This document shows positions 12,661 to 25,920 of a DNA stretch of 64,000 bases, in pieces. The notes beneath the pieces were generated by a model. It searched no databases. It was not told the origin of the DNA and saw only the letters and a list, made by a program, of their open reading frames with translations. A program made the position numbers and the translations under genes. Each line of letters begins with the position of its first letter. Position 1 is the stretch's first letter. The DNA is taken from positions 1,116,001 to 1,180,000 of the forward strand of contig JACDQD010000105.1 in NCBI GenBank assembly GCA_019843655.1. Direction: 5' to 3'. Source of the stretch: Lethocerus indicus. Its lineage: Eukaryota; Arthropoda; Insecta; Hemiptera; Belostomatidae.

Positions 12661-14600
12661 GGGGTAAGTGAACTGCGCCAAGTTGTGACTCGGGCTTCGG
12701 GGAGTTCAAGTTGGGAATGTTTCACCGGCGGGGAAAGGGGTTTCCATCTGTCGGCCACTTCAACAACTTTGTCTTCATTTCCATCTGCATTGTTTTTAAC
12801 CCGCGGGCAAACTTCAGCCCAGCAAAAACTTGAACCGGCTCGCTCACCGCTCTCTCATTCTAGTCGAATGAATTCCAGATGTAGACAAAAACATTTTTCA
12901 GTTTATGAATGTACAATACTCCTAAAGAAAATCTACAAACTGAAGGACACGCAGGTAATTAAAAGAAGGATGACAGTAAACTAAATACGTAATACCGTTC
13001 GATACAACAGAATAGTTTCCAACGCATAAAAATAAGGTCTTTATCGGACGCTAGCCGTTTCTAAATTTCATGCGTTCGCCCATTCAAATCATTAAAGAAA
13101 ACTGCCATTAATCATTCATTTACTTGTACATATACTATGATCCACACTTGTCGTCTTGGCCAAGTCCTCATGCCTTCTATGTAGGCAAAATTGTAATTAA
13201 CCTGATTTATTCTCTGTCCGCATAAGACAACGGGAGGGTCCCGACAACATTCTAACGAGGCCGAAAAACAACTTCATATCGCGTTACACGAGACAGTCCC
13301 GCGGTCATTAATGTGCTCATCTGAGCCCAGCATTATCGAACCCCGGAAATCCAAACACAGACACACGCTCCTCCGCAGTCTCCGATTTCTGCACATCCTA
13401 ATACGATAGGCGGTGCCGAGAAGACAGAAACTCTTGGTGGTGCGGGGCGGGGGGACTAAGGGAGAGTGGCAGTCTTCACAACCAACAGAAATGGCCTAGG
13501 GATGAAATTCCAGAAGCGGTGGAGATGATTAACGCCCCCAACCCGACTTTCCATTAAGGAGAGCGACTCTCGGCCCCTTTCTCCCTCGACTCACTATACA
13601 TCATCCTCCTCCTCCTCCTCCTCTTCTTCCTCCACCTCATCCTCCCTTCCTTCCCGAGAAAACAATAGCCACCGAAAACTTGAACACCCGCCAACGGGAA
13701 TACATCACCTCGGTCCGACCGAGCGAATCTTCGAGTGTACAACAGTTTCGGCCTAATAAAACAGTTGGAAGGAGGAGAACGTTTAGGGCCCAATCCGATA
13801 AACTTTTACTAGGAGAACTCGCAACTTTTCCTCCGGATATAAATGAGCCACCTTTAATAAACCGGCCTCTTCCCTTTTTGTTACAATAATAATAACGTAA
13901 TAATTAACACGGTTAAATGTCATCTGTAGAAGGATTCTGAGTTAATTTAAGATTCGCTGATTTGCAGCTGGTAACAAAAATATCGAGACGACGTTGTGGC
14001 CTAAACTCCAAAATAAAAATCCAGGTTATATTAAACATTGAATGATAATTAAAAACTATGAACGTCGCGAAAATATTTTATGATTTATATGTTAAACAAA
14101 TCTATTTTTAAGAAAGTATAACCAGTGGATGGTCATGAAATGTTACGCTTTTCCTCATGGTATATATCAATTTTCGAATTACAATTCTTCATATATTTTT
14201 TACCAGAGTTATATAAAAATGTACGAATGGAATGCGAATGTGGTTTAAAATTACGAATCTCGCGTCTTCTAACTGCGGCGCGAGGTCTTAGCCGTAACCC
14301 TCCTCCTGAGCTGGACCGACGGGTGAATAGGTCATTTATAAGCGATGCAATCACGATTCACACTCCATTCAAATTTAATGCTAGCCTCGTACCATCGCCA
14401 TTTGCGATAATGTCACTATTACCGTATCGCGATGACTCCGCCCATAAAGGGGTGAATCTTATTTTCCGAATGAGCCAACCCAACTGGCCGATAATTCACC
14501 GAGATAACTTCGTTCACCACTGGGTAAGGTACTGGTCAATTATGAAGTTGAATGACTGAATATTATAATATGAAAATCGATCGATGTCGCCTCAATAGCG
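12661..14600. other. Non-coding islands carrying the longest chance frame
   Basis: Islands lie at 12660-12870, 13200-13870 and 14230-14560. The 144-codon frame at 14125-14559 (+) is the longest in the window. Its product has no recognisable domain, no codon bias and a competing 73-codon frame on the other strand. I read the stretch as non-coding. Confidence 0.4.
13601..13648 (+). repeat. Imperfect (TCC)n microsatellite
   Basis: TCC/TTC triplet repeats run through this stretch. On the minus strand they encode a run of arginine and lysine that explains the basic frame seen there. Confidence 0.9.
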
Positions 14601-16600
14601 TGTTCAGTTCAATGTGAATTCAATTTTTACCTTGTAAAGTTTTTCACCTTGTTCTGTTTCAAATTAACTCCTCCCGTTTCGTGTTTTACTAAATATGGCA
14701 ACACATTATTTATTAATAGTTATATTAAAATAATGTTTCTACTTGAAATTCTTATTAATCTGCTAGGTTAATAAGTATTATTAACAGAGTCACCCTAAAT
14801 ATAGATTAAGGCACGCGGTAATTATTAACCATAGAAATATTTTTAATACGCTACACACACATTCATTCATTTCTCGTTATTATATAACTAAAAGTTGAAG
14901 ATGGTCTACAGCTGGTCTGATGGTCGAGAGCTGTATTCTAACGAACATATGCTCAGGAAGTTAGTATGAACGAAAATAAGCTTTAAATACTTTATCCGAA
15001 TGTAATCAAGAATACACTGATAGATAGCATTATACGTCAACTTAACTAAATTCGGTTACAATGAACAGTAAAGCTATCGTATGTTGTCATGTGTCAACCA
15101 TTGAAGGAAATTCCTTTTTATTAGGGCGCAGATATTAAGCCGATCGATCGGACGGGCTGAGCACGAAAGACGAATTTGTCCCAACGAAGGAAAACCCGAA
15201 TATGCTTAATTTGGACAAGTACTCTGTTTCATTTGAGTAATTAAGACAGAGAGCACACAAAGAGTTTAATCAACGCCTAGAGGAAATTTTGTAGGGCACA
15301 CATGTACGGAACTTATGAAAGCGCGCCAATATTAAATTCGGGCAGTTAAGACTAGCGAAGACATTCGAGACCGGGCATAGTCTCAATCTTATTTTGCCGC
15401 CTGAGACTCGGAGAGGACTTAGCAAGGGCGCTGCGTTCAAGTCATCAAACTCACGGACGCAAGAATCAAGCCCCCTGCTGAAATTAAATCCAGGAGCTGA
15501 ACGTCGCTATTGAAATATTTCTGTGCTACAAATTAACGCTCATCAGCTTCACTGCCCAAATGCGCACACAATTACACGGTACACATAATCAGATTAGAGA
15601 CATATTTTAGAGGTTAGAGACATGCAGTCTATTAAAATATCTTAATACATAAACACGATTCACCACTTACTTGATGCCACTTGAATCAAGCCTGCTTAAA
15701 CCCACATTTAAATTGCGGCTTCTTACCTAAAACAAATAAAAATATGCGTCAATAAAATCAAAGCCTCGAGGAGTCAAACAATTAATATTTTACACACATT
15801 TTGATAATCAATAACTTTTATTATATTATAACACTGTCACTACATAAACAGTGCTATTGTTGGTATATAGACTGAAGTCACTGGAGTGATTTTATTAAAT
15901 AAATATATATATTTATTTATTTTATATATGTATTCATTTTATTTATTTAATGTACACGCAATTATTAACACTCATAATGTATATTGTCTACACGTAGACC
16001 ACGGTCACCTTTAGATCATATCTATGGTATACCCAAAGCACTTTTTCACGTCTATGTAATTGCACAACATATTTCGTTACAGCTCAATTTATGGCAATCG
16101 CCTCACTGGCCTGTGTGAGAACACAATTTTCTACTAAATATTTGAGTAGTCATTTCAGAACGTCAAAATACTCGCAGCAGAATTTCAACTCCTGATAATG
16201 GAATTCAACTCCTAAACAGGATTAGCGGAATATTTAAGGCGGGAATTCGGGAAGGCGTTAAATTTATAAATGGAGTGCTAATGGGGCGCTAGTCCACACG
16301 GCCAATTAACACTCGCCCCCATCCAAACCACTGCCTCATGTCGGCACCGCTCAAACTTCCAGTCCATTGTTTCAACTATCTTTACACGCAGATAAATATA
16401 TATAACATATTTCAACACTACAAGTTTAAAACAACGGTCTCCATATTTTCTGTTATAACCGTTATATAGAAGTACCCTTTTACCCCCGTGCGAGTGCCAC
16501 ATTTTCGAGCACGTTGCCAGTTAAGTCCAAGCATCGCGTGCTTCTTAACAGTTTGCGATAATTCGCAAATAATTTTCCGGACCTACTTTCTTCAATTGGA
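14601..16600. other. AT-rich DNA with one GC-richer island
   Basis: A GC-richer block lies at about 15120-15500. The rest is AT-rich, including the palindrome at 15897-15918. A 13-base similarity to miR-124 lies at 14807-14819 and is discussed under findings. Confidence 0.4.
15897..15918. repeat. Perfect 22-bp AT-only palindrome
   Basis: The half-site AAATAAATATA is followed immediately by its exact reverse complement. It sits in a longer AT-only stretch that runs to about 15950, so chance is a fair explanation. Confidence 0.8.
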
Positions 16601-18660
16601 CCGTTTCCAGAGAGGGGATTAACCTACCGAAAGCTATTAAATTTCATATCCCGAAATGTTTATCGTTGGATAAACTCACCATTCCTTATAACTCTTCGCA
16701 CGACCATTGTTACCCTCTTATCTGTACTGTAACTAAGAGAGGCTAACTTAATGGTAAACACACACACACAGTGACGTAACGAAATTACGAATAACACGAA
16801 TACATTTAAGTTTAAACTAAATAATTTGTTTTTATTTTAAAATTGTATTTAAAGAACAGATTTTATCCAATATTCACCTCGGCGACAGATATAATTGGCG
16901 ACGAGGGTTAAAACCGAGGCGTTGTGGGTTAATTTAATCCGCATGCAAATTACAGGCCAGAAAATCTGGGGACGGGAAAGCTACATCGATTGAATTCCGA
17001 TCGAGCCAGCGGTGTTAAGTTAAGTAAGTTAGAATTTGTTCTGAGTCTGGGACAATCTAATGGAGAAATCGTCCACCATATTAGCGATACCAAATTTCAG
17101 ACGCACAACAGACACCTACTAACTAGATAATAACGCACGTAAAATGTTCGGGCCGGAAGTGGTTAAAAAACTTTACAATGAGTGGAGCCCAGAAAAGAAA
17201 AATATTCATTCCAAATTCCGATCGCGAGCAATCAATTTCTGACTAATAAATTGGAATTGTTTTCAAATTGACAATTCAGTCTGTGCTTAACAGGATTAGA
17301 GCCCCGGATTAGAACTTTCCATTCAATTTTTATTAACTGAATTCTTAATTTGGATTGAAGTTAAATAAAAAGCCGCCCACGGCGATAAGTTCCAGTGGAG
17401 CTTAGTCAACTGACTGAGGAATTAGGATAAAAATTGGCCTTAGTTAGTACAATCGAAAGGTGAAATGCTTATAAATCTGAACAGAACAACGCCTAACCTA
17501 GTTATTAAAATTCCCTAATACAGTGTTTACGCCTCATTCCCATTCTAATCAGACAAAAGGAACTTCGTACATTTTTCACAGCTAAAATTTGGAAGCTCAA
17601 AACCGCACTAATTTCTAAATCCTATAATGGGCCACAAAGCCGGCACAGGCGAAGTAGAGGAAGTAGAGCTGAAACCGGAGCTACGACAATGTTGGCGCTC
17701 GATTAAACAATTACGATAATCGCAATAGCTCACCTGAACTCATTCGATATTTAACCCATTAAAGGGAGCGCCGCCATAATTCTATCGTGGCTCTCATTAT
17801 TCCTTCAATTGCGGAAAAGTAAAATGAAGATAAAACAGTCGGAGAAATTACCGCTTCCGCCACAACAGAAAATAACAATTTCCTTCAGATAAGTAACGAG
17901 TTGACCAGTAGGTCGATAACAGCCTGATCCGATAATAACGGGGCAGCGAGAAATTGACTTGACGATTTTTAAGTCCGGCAAGCTTAAGGATTAGGGCAAC
18001 TGCAGCAAGTCAAGTTTCTACAATCTGACATTTTGTACAAGGCAGATTCGTACTTATTAGGAATCTGTATAATGCAAAAGTTTTACACTATATAACTTTA
18101 ACTCTGAGGCTGTAAAATACATGTAATTCATATACACATATCTAGTACGATATTGAGAATGTTTCTTGTACAGTAATTGAGGTTCTTTGCTGAACAATGG
18201 AAATGGTGACGATTGCAGGGATAAGAGAACTCGATCATCTGCTTCTTACGCGTCTGCGGATCGAAGTAGCATTACTTTCCTGAATTATGATGCTCTCTCA
18301 TTACGCACACTCTTATTAAATTACAGACAAATAAGTGATTTAGCACGAGCCAGTCGCGGAGAGATATTTGAAATCCCTAGCTGAAAATTCCAAATGAGAA
18401 GGTCCTGGACGAACCAAATGTATACTAAAAAGTTATATTCAAGAATTAAATATTTCTCCCCTTTCTCGGTTCCCGGGACTCGGAAATATGAAAAACACTT
18501 CCGACATTATTGTTATTAAAGGCCGACCGTCAGGGCTTTCCGTTCCGCTGAAGTGGTGGAGTTGGAAAATGTCTGGGGCACATTTTGTCCCCGAGAGTTG
18601 GTGGGAGCGTGCACAAGACACGGCTCGTTTCTTCTCCCACAGTCAAACACAGAACACCAA
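16601..18660. other. Non-coding DNA with islands
   Basis: Islands lie at about 16880-17450, 17640-18020 and 18440-18650. A perfect POU octamer ATGCAAAT lies at 16943-16950 and continues into TAC. A short (AC)n run lies at 16758-16770. No coding signal stands out. Confidence 0.4.
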
Positions 18661-18686
18661 TCTCTCTCTCTCTCTCTCTCTCTCTC
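18661..18686 (+). repeat. (TC)13 microsatellite
   Basis: Thirteen uninterrupted TC units. It makes a serine-leucine run in two of the three forward frames. Confidence 0.95.
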
Positions 18687-20400
18687 CAAATCGCTTCAAT
18701 TCGCCGAAACTATACTATGACACGAGGAAATTTTATGACCGAAAGGATTTTCAAACAGTTAAACTACTTATATAAGCTACTTAAATATATATAAAAGCTC
18801 ATATGTCAGTTATAGGGCTCTAGAATATGTATCAACCACATCATTTCGTTATAAAGTAGAGATAAGAAAACCTAATAAGAAGGAAACAATGCTATGATGC
18901 TTCGAGATTTTTCTTATTAAAACTCATTATTAATTATTAAAACTTATATAATCTATCGAAAATTCTCCTCAAAGAAACATTGAATGGTAGACACAGAAAA
19001 GCACAACAGTGAATATAAATGAAGGTATAAGAGCAATAATGAAAGGTGTAGTGGATGCATGGCATACATTTGAAACGAGAACACAGAAATTAAATACGAT
19101 CAATGTATCATTTTATGGCGTTATTGCTAAATAATATATTAACGTTATATATAATAAAACACGCAATGTCGGCAGTCAGGGTAAACTGGCCACATTATGC
19201 ATTATGCACATGAATTGCAAAAACATAATATCCACAGTCTCAAAGTAGAGGCCTTATGCACGCCGTGAAATACAACGGATGTTAAAAATTGGAGTGCCAG
19301 TCGTGAAAAATGCGAGGAAATGCAAATTTATGGATGATTACGCAGGAGAGGAGAGAATATTGGACGGAAGGGGGGGTTGGGCTGCATTCAGCCGGCGGAA
19401 TTTACTCCCAACTAGAATAAAAGTTCACCCTCCACTCCCTGGAGACAAACCAGACATTATTATTTTAATATTAATAACTGAGTTCTTTATATTAAATATT
19501 AAATAGCGCAAAAATATAGCTCCGAACTTATAAATACTAAGGAGGTGGGTTTAACCACAGAACTATATACAATGAATTACCTCCAAAGTTAATACCCCAG
19601 TTTTACATTCAAATGAATTCTATTTCAGAGGCTCTAAATGCATTTTTATATACGAAGACAAACTAATCGGCCTCTTGTTATGCACTAACCTCGAAATGTT
19701 CACTGACGAGATTCTGTTTGCAGACTAGAATTATGTGCGCCGACTGATACGAGTATCAGTGAACTGATTCGTATTTGTGAAACGAAAATTAAACTTAGTA
19801 ACAAAAGTGTTCAAAAAAGGCGTTCCATTAGTTAATTGCAACGCAAAATAATGAAAGCAAGAAAAATAATGAAATTACACTGGGGTGCAGGCCCCCATAA
19901 AAGCGCAGTCTGCTCTATGGCCATTTGTAAAGTATATTAAAAGAAAGAAAATCTTTAGACACTTTCACTCCCCTCGATGGTTAACAAACATCCCTGTATT
20001 CATTGATATTAGTTAGGAAATTAGTTGCGACTCGGCCCTTCTCACCGGAATGGAAAGGACCGGACAAATAAATTCTTTAAAGTATTTGATAGTGTAACAC
20101 CACGGGGTTTCGAAACATCACTCTTCCAGGTCTTTTTCCAATATCTTATAATAGTTCTGTTGCCAGTAATACGGTGAGATGCTTAAGGCTACCTCTCAGC
20201 AGTGTTGTTTTCGTTTACGCCATTTTATTTTTATTTGATTTTTCCGAATACTAACTTAGGAGATAGTAGCGAGTGGGGGCGAGACAATTGCATGAAGAAA
20301 ATTAGTTTACACATAGGCGTAAGGACATTCGCTGGGGAGGCCCTTAAATATGATGCGCATGGAGCGCTGCTATCGTGATCTGCGGCTGGATCTCTTGCTC
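18687..20400. other. AT-rich DNA, nothing recognisable
   Basis: There are only small frames. A G-rich patch lies around 19340-19440. No repeats or splice-bounded frames were seen. Confidence 0.45.
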
Positions 20401-20405
20401 ATTAG

Positions 20406-20600
20406 TGGCCGTCTGTTTTGGTGCTGGAAACAGAAAAAAACGCGGAGATAGTCACCGAGAGTGTGACGGCTCAAGAAGCGGCCCGTTTAATTGGACCTAC
20501 GCCGCTAACTTCTTCTGCTTCCACTTCAACCGCCTTTCCTGTTCCATTCTCCGCCCTTTCCGAAGAGGAAGTCCAAAAGGGATCAACTGATACTGATTGA
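20406..20600 (+). CDS. Possible terminal coding exon, unknown protein
   Basis: A plausible acceptor (pyrimidine-containing CTCTTGCTCATTAG) ends at 20405. The frame then runs for 64 codons to TGA at 20598-20600. The product begins WPSVLVLETEKNAEI, is acidic and rich in Ser/Thr, and ends EEEVQKGSTDTD. This composition looks more protein-like than that of other frames here. Immediately downstream another forward frame (about 20590-20838) continues with a basic product. A frameshifted old gene is therefore possible, as is chance. No family was recognised. Confidence 0.25.
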   Translation, partial: WPSVLVLETEKNAEIVTESVTAQEAARLIGPTPLTSSASTSTAFPVPFSALSEEEVQKGSTDTD

Positions 20601-20838
20601 CTGGTCCGGTGGACCATTTAGAAGAGCTGAACGAATGGCGCGAGTTTATCGTAGGAAATATGAATCGCAGTTGTCTTTCCTGAGCGTTTGGAATCAGTAC
20701 TACAGGAATAATGTTGAGCGTCCCCAATTTCTCGAACGTCATGAGACCGCACAATTAAAATTTTTTTTCGAGATAGGCAATATTTTGGCTAACGGTCTGC
20801 TGACGAGACTCACGAACAACCATCCAATTAAAATGTAA

Positions 20839-22500
20839 AATATAGATATAAAAAGAAAATTAGTAAAAAAATAATACGTTTAATAATCAATTTTAAATTG
20901 TCAGGAGCGAAGGAATTAAATTAAGCCGTTATTATTAACTTATACTTTCATAAAATGCTTATGGTGAGTCCAAATCTAAACTAAAGAAGATTATAAATTA
21001 CAACAGCTATTGTATAACTGATCATATTATTAAAATGAAAAATTAAAAGTGAATACAACATATGGCACACTGCCGTCTCTTGTAGACTCATTTTTGCTTA
21101 CCGCTTTCTTCAGTAGTATTCGCTTGCAACTGTGGCCCGTCATATATATTTTTGCGTTGCAAGTCTTCCGGATAACTGTACACGAAATATAGAACGAAAT
21201 GCGACGCGATTAAGTTGCTCCAAGTGTACGGCTCTTTTCATAGCAGTGTTTTATAGAAGCTAATGTAACCAGGATGCCACTAGTCCGTTCAAAAACCAAT
21301 TTGTCGTACGTTAACGATAGTAAATACCGCGGGCCGGCCGCTGCGGTCACCGCCGGCACCAGTTAATTCCAGAGAGAGCATCAACGCTAACAACTTACAA
21401 CTTGATCCAACCGCCTGTCATACAAGTCCGGCATTCTATTTACAGATAATAGTGTACTATAATTTCGTGGATTATGCTATAGATCATTGGTTATTAATTA
21501 GGCAAAAGAATTTACTGCGTATATAATTCTGCTAAAAATATTGAAAAGCGATTCAACTTTTGTAAGGGTGCTTTAAGACACTTCAGTAATCTTTCACCAC
21601 TCGCTGACACGGTCCCTATATTAGATTGGTTTCGGCTTTTCATAATCTACAGTAGTATTCGGCCAATAAATTAGCGAGGCCCGTAAAATGTTGATTGGGC
21701 AACAACAGTTACTGCGTTTTTTATTCATTCAGCCTTTTACTTTAGAGCTCGAGGAATATGAGGGGTTGCCAGCATGTCGCATTAAAATATTTATATCTAT
21801 TCGTAAATTGAAAAACGATATGCTTTGTGGCACAGCTTTTCTACAAAAATTATCTAGACATTTAATAATATAGATCACACAAAACACAAAAGTGAAGAAT
21901 ATAAAAATTACATGCACCATCCAGATTCTCCGAGGTAATATTTTAAATGTAAAAGACATAGTAAGTGTGACGCAAAGTTGTGCTCTCTCTTGCTTAATAT
22001 TGTCTGTATACATTTAAAAGGAATAATTGCGAATTTCTTCTTGTAACTAGAGCTTGGCTACAAGTCCTAACCTTAATTAGGTATATCAGTATTAAAAGAA
22101 GCAGCGGAAACAGGAGAGTTCAAGTATACGCTCTTGAGACGCTGTGAAATCTAACAGACCTTACACTGTTCGGAAATACACAGAGAGGCAAACGCGAAGA
22201 TCGCAAATACGTAAACTGCTGACGGAATTTCTCGGCCAAAGTATTTTTTGTCTGTACTAAAGCAAAGGTCAATTCAATAGTTGTAGAATTATTTCTACAA
22301 CACGCTTTAATTTAGAACGATATTTATTGTTTTTTAAACAAAAAAAAAGTTGAAACTACACTTACGACATTATAGTTGTCATGCGATTTTTATCTAATGC
22401 ATACTAGATATAAACATTTCTACATTCTAATGAAAAGGAACTGAACAGCGTCGCGAGCCTGAAACATAAGCTGTATATTTTTATCTAAAAATAATTAAAA
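20839..22500. other. AT-rich DNA, nothing recognisable
   Basis: A small GC-rich patch at about 21325-21365 contains GGCCGGCC-like text. The 94-codon minus frame at 21729-22013 lies in AT-rich sequence and is treated as chance. Confidence 0.45.
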
Positions 22501-22860
22501 AAATTAAGGACAATCCCTCGGTGAAGTGGCTACTCACAGGGGTCCTGTCGAGGAATAGACGCGTAGGGGCCGGTACTCTCGCCACTAGTGTGTTAACGAG
22601 CGGGGCTCATGTTGACGAGCGACTGGCTTAGTGGCCGGCGGGCAAACCAGCGGCACAGAAGCCGGGCTTGCGCCCTGTACTCACCCCCTGCCCACCGCCC
22701 CCTGCCCTAAGCTCCACTACCTCCCCTACACCCTCTTACAATCAGTACGCTTTCTGGACGACCCTTCACGGCTTAGGCTAAGATCGAGAAATGTGAAAGT
22801 TTCGAAGAAACTTCATCACCGTACACCAAATAATAAACGACGGTAACGATGTTCAGACAC
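22501..22860. other. GC-rich island with a minus-strand donor-like site
   Basis: At 22672-22677 the plus strand reads ACTCAC-like text, giving GTGAGTAC on the minus strand, a strong donor word. The minus-strand sequence before it is open for only about 17 codons and is glycine-rich, so I do not call an exon. The plus strand carries a proline-rich frame with no domain. Confidence 0.3.
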
Positions 22861-25829
22861 GGACACTAAACGCATTACACTAGTCTTAACTTGTTTCTGA
22901 ACCCGGCTTAGCATAAATATCAGGGATAAGGATTCTTTTTACATCTGCAGGGAAATGGAAGCGCACCCTTTTAATGATTCCAATTTGCAATTAAAAATAA
23001 ATTTCGGACTGCCACCGGAGACTAAACTTCTGACAACGCGTCCGACCTCTATCCCGCGATGAACGTATTTATCTAATTCGATCGAAATTTGTTTCGATTC
23101 TTAACTATATAAATGAAATTAATCCCAATTAAACATTAATAGATGTCATATAAACAAAAAAAATTACTTGATTGTATATTTCATTGTTGTGTGTTTGTTC
23201 AGTCTAGAAATAGATCGATAAAAAATTTGTAGGTTTTTGGTTGATGTAATTATTTGAGAGAAGAACTATTGAATAATAGCCCTAACGGCCATTAGAAATA
23301 TGTCATTTACCACTAAACACTAACTGTTTACAATACTGAACGAGTTTACAGACAATAAGACGGTATATAAAATGTTAGGGTTTAAACATCCATCCTCGAA
23401 AAACGAATACTGTGTAGGGGCGCGGAGAAAAATATTGCAGACAATCAGGTATTATCATCGCGCTTTGATGCGGACAGATAACGAGGCAACATACATCAGT
23501 CGGACAGATGGTGCCCGGAAGAAACGCAGAAATAAATCTAGACCGAGGGGAAGAGAACACGACAGGTTGGAATACTCTAAACGAGTTTCACTTCCGATCA
23601 CAATATAGCTGCACGGCAAGTAAAGACCAAGCCACCCGGGGCAAATAATAATCTCCCTCAAAAATCTTCAGATAACAGCAACAAATTAGGAACGCTGAAT
23701 CTTTAAATCCTTCAGAATTAAAAAGGCTCTGTTGAAACCACAAATCGTTATCCCCTTTTTAAACAAAATTTAAGTCATACACATATGTACTGGGTCACAA
23801 ATAAATCAGTACTTTAACCCTATCGCAGACAGTGTATGTAAGATTAACGTTGTTGCATACTATCCTCAAAATCCATCTATAAGTTTATCACAGTATTGAT
23901 TTTAAATTTGTATTGTATTCGATACTCTCAAGTCTCAAGTCTTTGTAAATCAGATTTCTGGAAACTAAATAATAACAAATATTAATAACGCGTGCAGTCC
24001 ATGTATAGCTTAATGAAGTCATGTTTCATTTTCACAGCTATCGTTTAAGTAATATTGCCAGCTGTCAGAACAATAGCCACAATGCAACTAACGTATGGCT
24101 CCATTCGGTTTATGAAAGGACAATGTACAGCTGTGTCCACGCTCAATGATCACTGGAATTGCAGTCATTGAGATATGAAGCAACAGAAAATTCTTTTACA
24201 TCTATTCAATATCGTTGACGTTGGTGGTTTTCTGCAAACTCGGCTCGTATGTGGGCATTATCCGAAATTTTAACAACAAACAATAGCCTTTTATAAAGCT
24301 CTCAAAATCATCAGAGGTGTTTACAACCGCGGAAATTCATATCAAAGCCGGAAGTGACCGTATTCAGAAGGAGTGGCGGCTTCGTACACTGGAATTGAAT
24401 TAATTTTGATATCAGCTTCAAAATATTGATAAGCGGCCCAACATATTTTCAAATTATGTCGTTACATTGACACAAGCCTTATTTATTTGCAATGGCACCC
24501 TTACGGGAAGTTTGCATTATGAAATTACGTGAAAACAAAATTATAATATGAGAAAGATTCGTCTGACTTTATATCTCGCCCACTGACACCCCCATTACTC
24601 AGTTGCTATACTGCGGGTCTACGGACAGTCAGTTTTATATGTATTGGCTATACACAGGGAGCGTTAGGGCGTAAGATCAAATAATGAAACTGACAGATAG
24701 AACGAGAGTACTATTCGTGCGGAAATAACCGTGGTTCATTTTCTGTGGTATCTTTTGTGAAGGATATAAATGAATGCAGTCCAATAATTTTCACTCAGAT
24801 CATATCACCATCTTTTCAAAATGAAATGCCTTTTTAAATTATTTAACGCAATGTCAAAAAACGACAGAATTTGTGGTTTAATGAATATTTGAACAAATTA
24901 GAAGATAATTAATTACCATAGCTTTTTTCTATCTTCTACCTCCTCTCGCTGGTTGTAAGCCGAAAATGGTCTGGCGTAAGCAGTCAATAAGAACCTAAGC
25001 TATTTACAAATAATTAATTACGCATGTTTCCAATTTAAGAATGCAGTAAGTATAGAATTTCAATTTAATGGACATAAATAGAAAAAAAGTACATGTAACT
25101 GTACTGGGGTCGGAATATGCACAATCAATGAACCTCTATATTTTGAACGAAACTAACGGAAAATATATGGTAACACTAAATCACAATTTACTTATCAAAT
25201 ATCAGCATGGTTTATCGTTTTACTTAAACGGTAATTCTTATTAACAGGTAAAGATACTCCTTAGATTTTAAAAGATGAAGATTCCTTTCATTATAATCCT
25301 TCATCCTTATAAATACGACCCTTTTCAGAGAAATATCTTATACATTTCGCACACTCATTTAGTCTTATTAAAATATATAATTTATAAAAAATCTACTGGG
25401 GTGGATAAACCGTCCTTAGAAGTTGGAATAAATTGGCGGTTTCGTTAATAGGATTTGCCTATTAAGGGGCCGCGCGGGAAACGCATCAAAAGGTTTCGAC
25501 AGTCGAACATCTTCAGAGCAGAGAGCAAAAAAAGGGACTAAGACCATTAAAACGAACTGTCTCCGGTTAAATTCCCCATGGAGTGTACAATACAAGTGCT
25601 CGCAATTCTCAATGAGAGGACAACGTAATGAATTTAATAATCCAAAACTGAAATAAGTTAAAAGGATAAAATTATCTCTTTGGAAGAAACAGTTTAGAAC
25701 TGGAAGTCTACCTTTCTGCGTAGTATATGTATATCAATGATTTTAAATGAATCCAATGAACAAGAAATACCTAATTTAAATATTTTGTCTGAATATTTTT
25801 TGTGAAAGGTGGCACAGAAACTACAAGCC
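22861..25829. other. AT-rich DNA, nothing recognisable
   Basis: There are only frames below 80 codons, no splice-bounded candidate, and no tandem or inverted repeats beyond short AT words. Confidence 0.45.
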
Positions 25830-25920
25830 AGACGGTTAACAGTGTGAAAGCCTCTACAGAGTTCGAACCGAGTCTCTAACCAGGTCCCAGACCCGAGACT
25901 AGTGCGCTATGCACCCGGTG
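25830..25920 (-). mobile_element. tRNA-derived SINE fragment or tRNA pseudogene
   Basis: On the minus strand the text contains a box-A-like TAGCGCACTAG (about 25909-25899) and, about 33 bases on, a box-B-like GGTTCGAAC (25869-25861). These are the internal RNA polymerase III promoter elements of tRNAs. The T-stem and acceptor do not fold into a proper cloverleaf, so it is not a functional tRNA. The order and spacing fit the head of a tRNA-derived SINE. No second copy was found in the window, and the 3' end is not defined. Confidence 0.4.

Noticed and set aside
14125..14559. Longest open frame, 144 codons
   Set aside because: About the length expected by chance for 64 kb on six frames; no domain, no codon bias, competing frame on the other strand.
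22650..22690. Minus-strand donor GTGAGTAC in a GC-rich island
   Set aside because: The sequence before it is open for only about 17 low-complexity glycine-rich codons.
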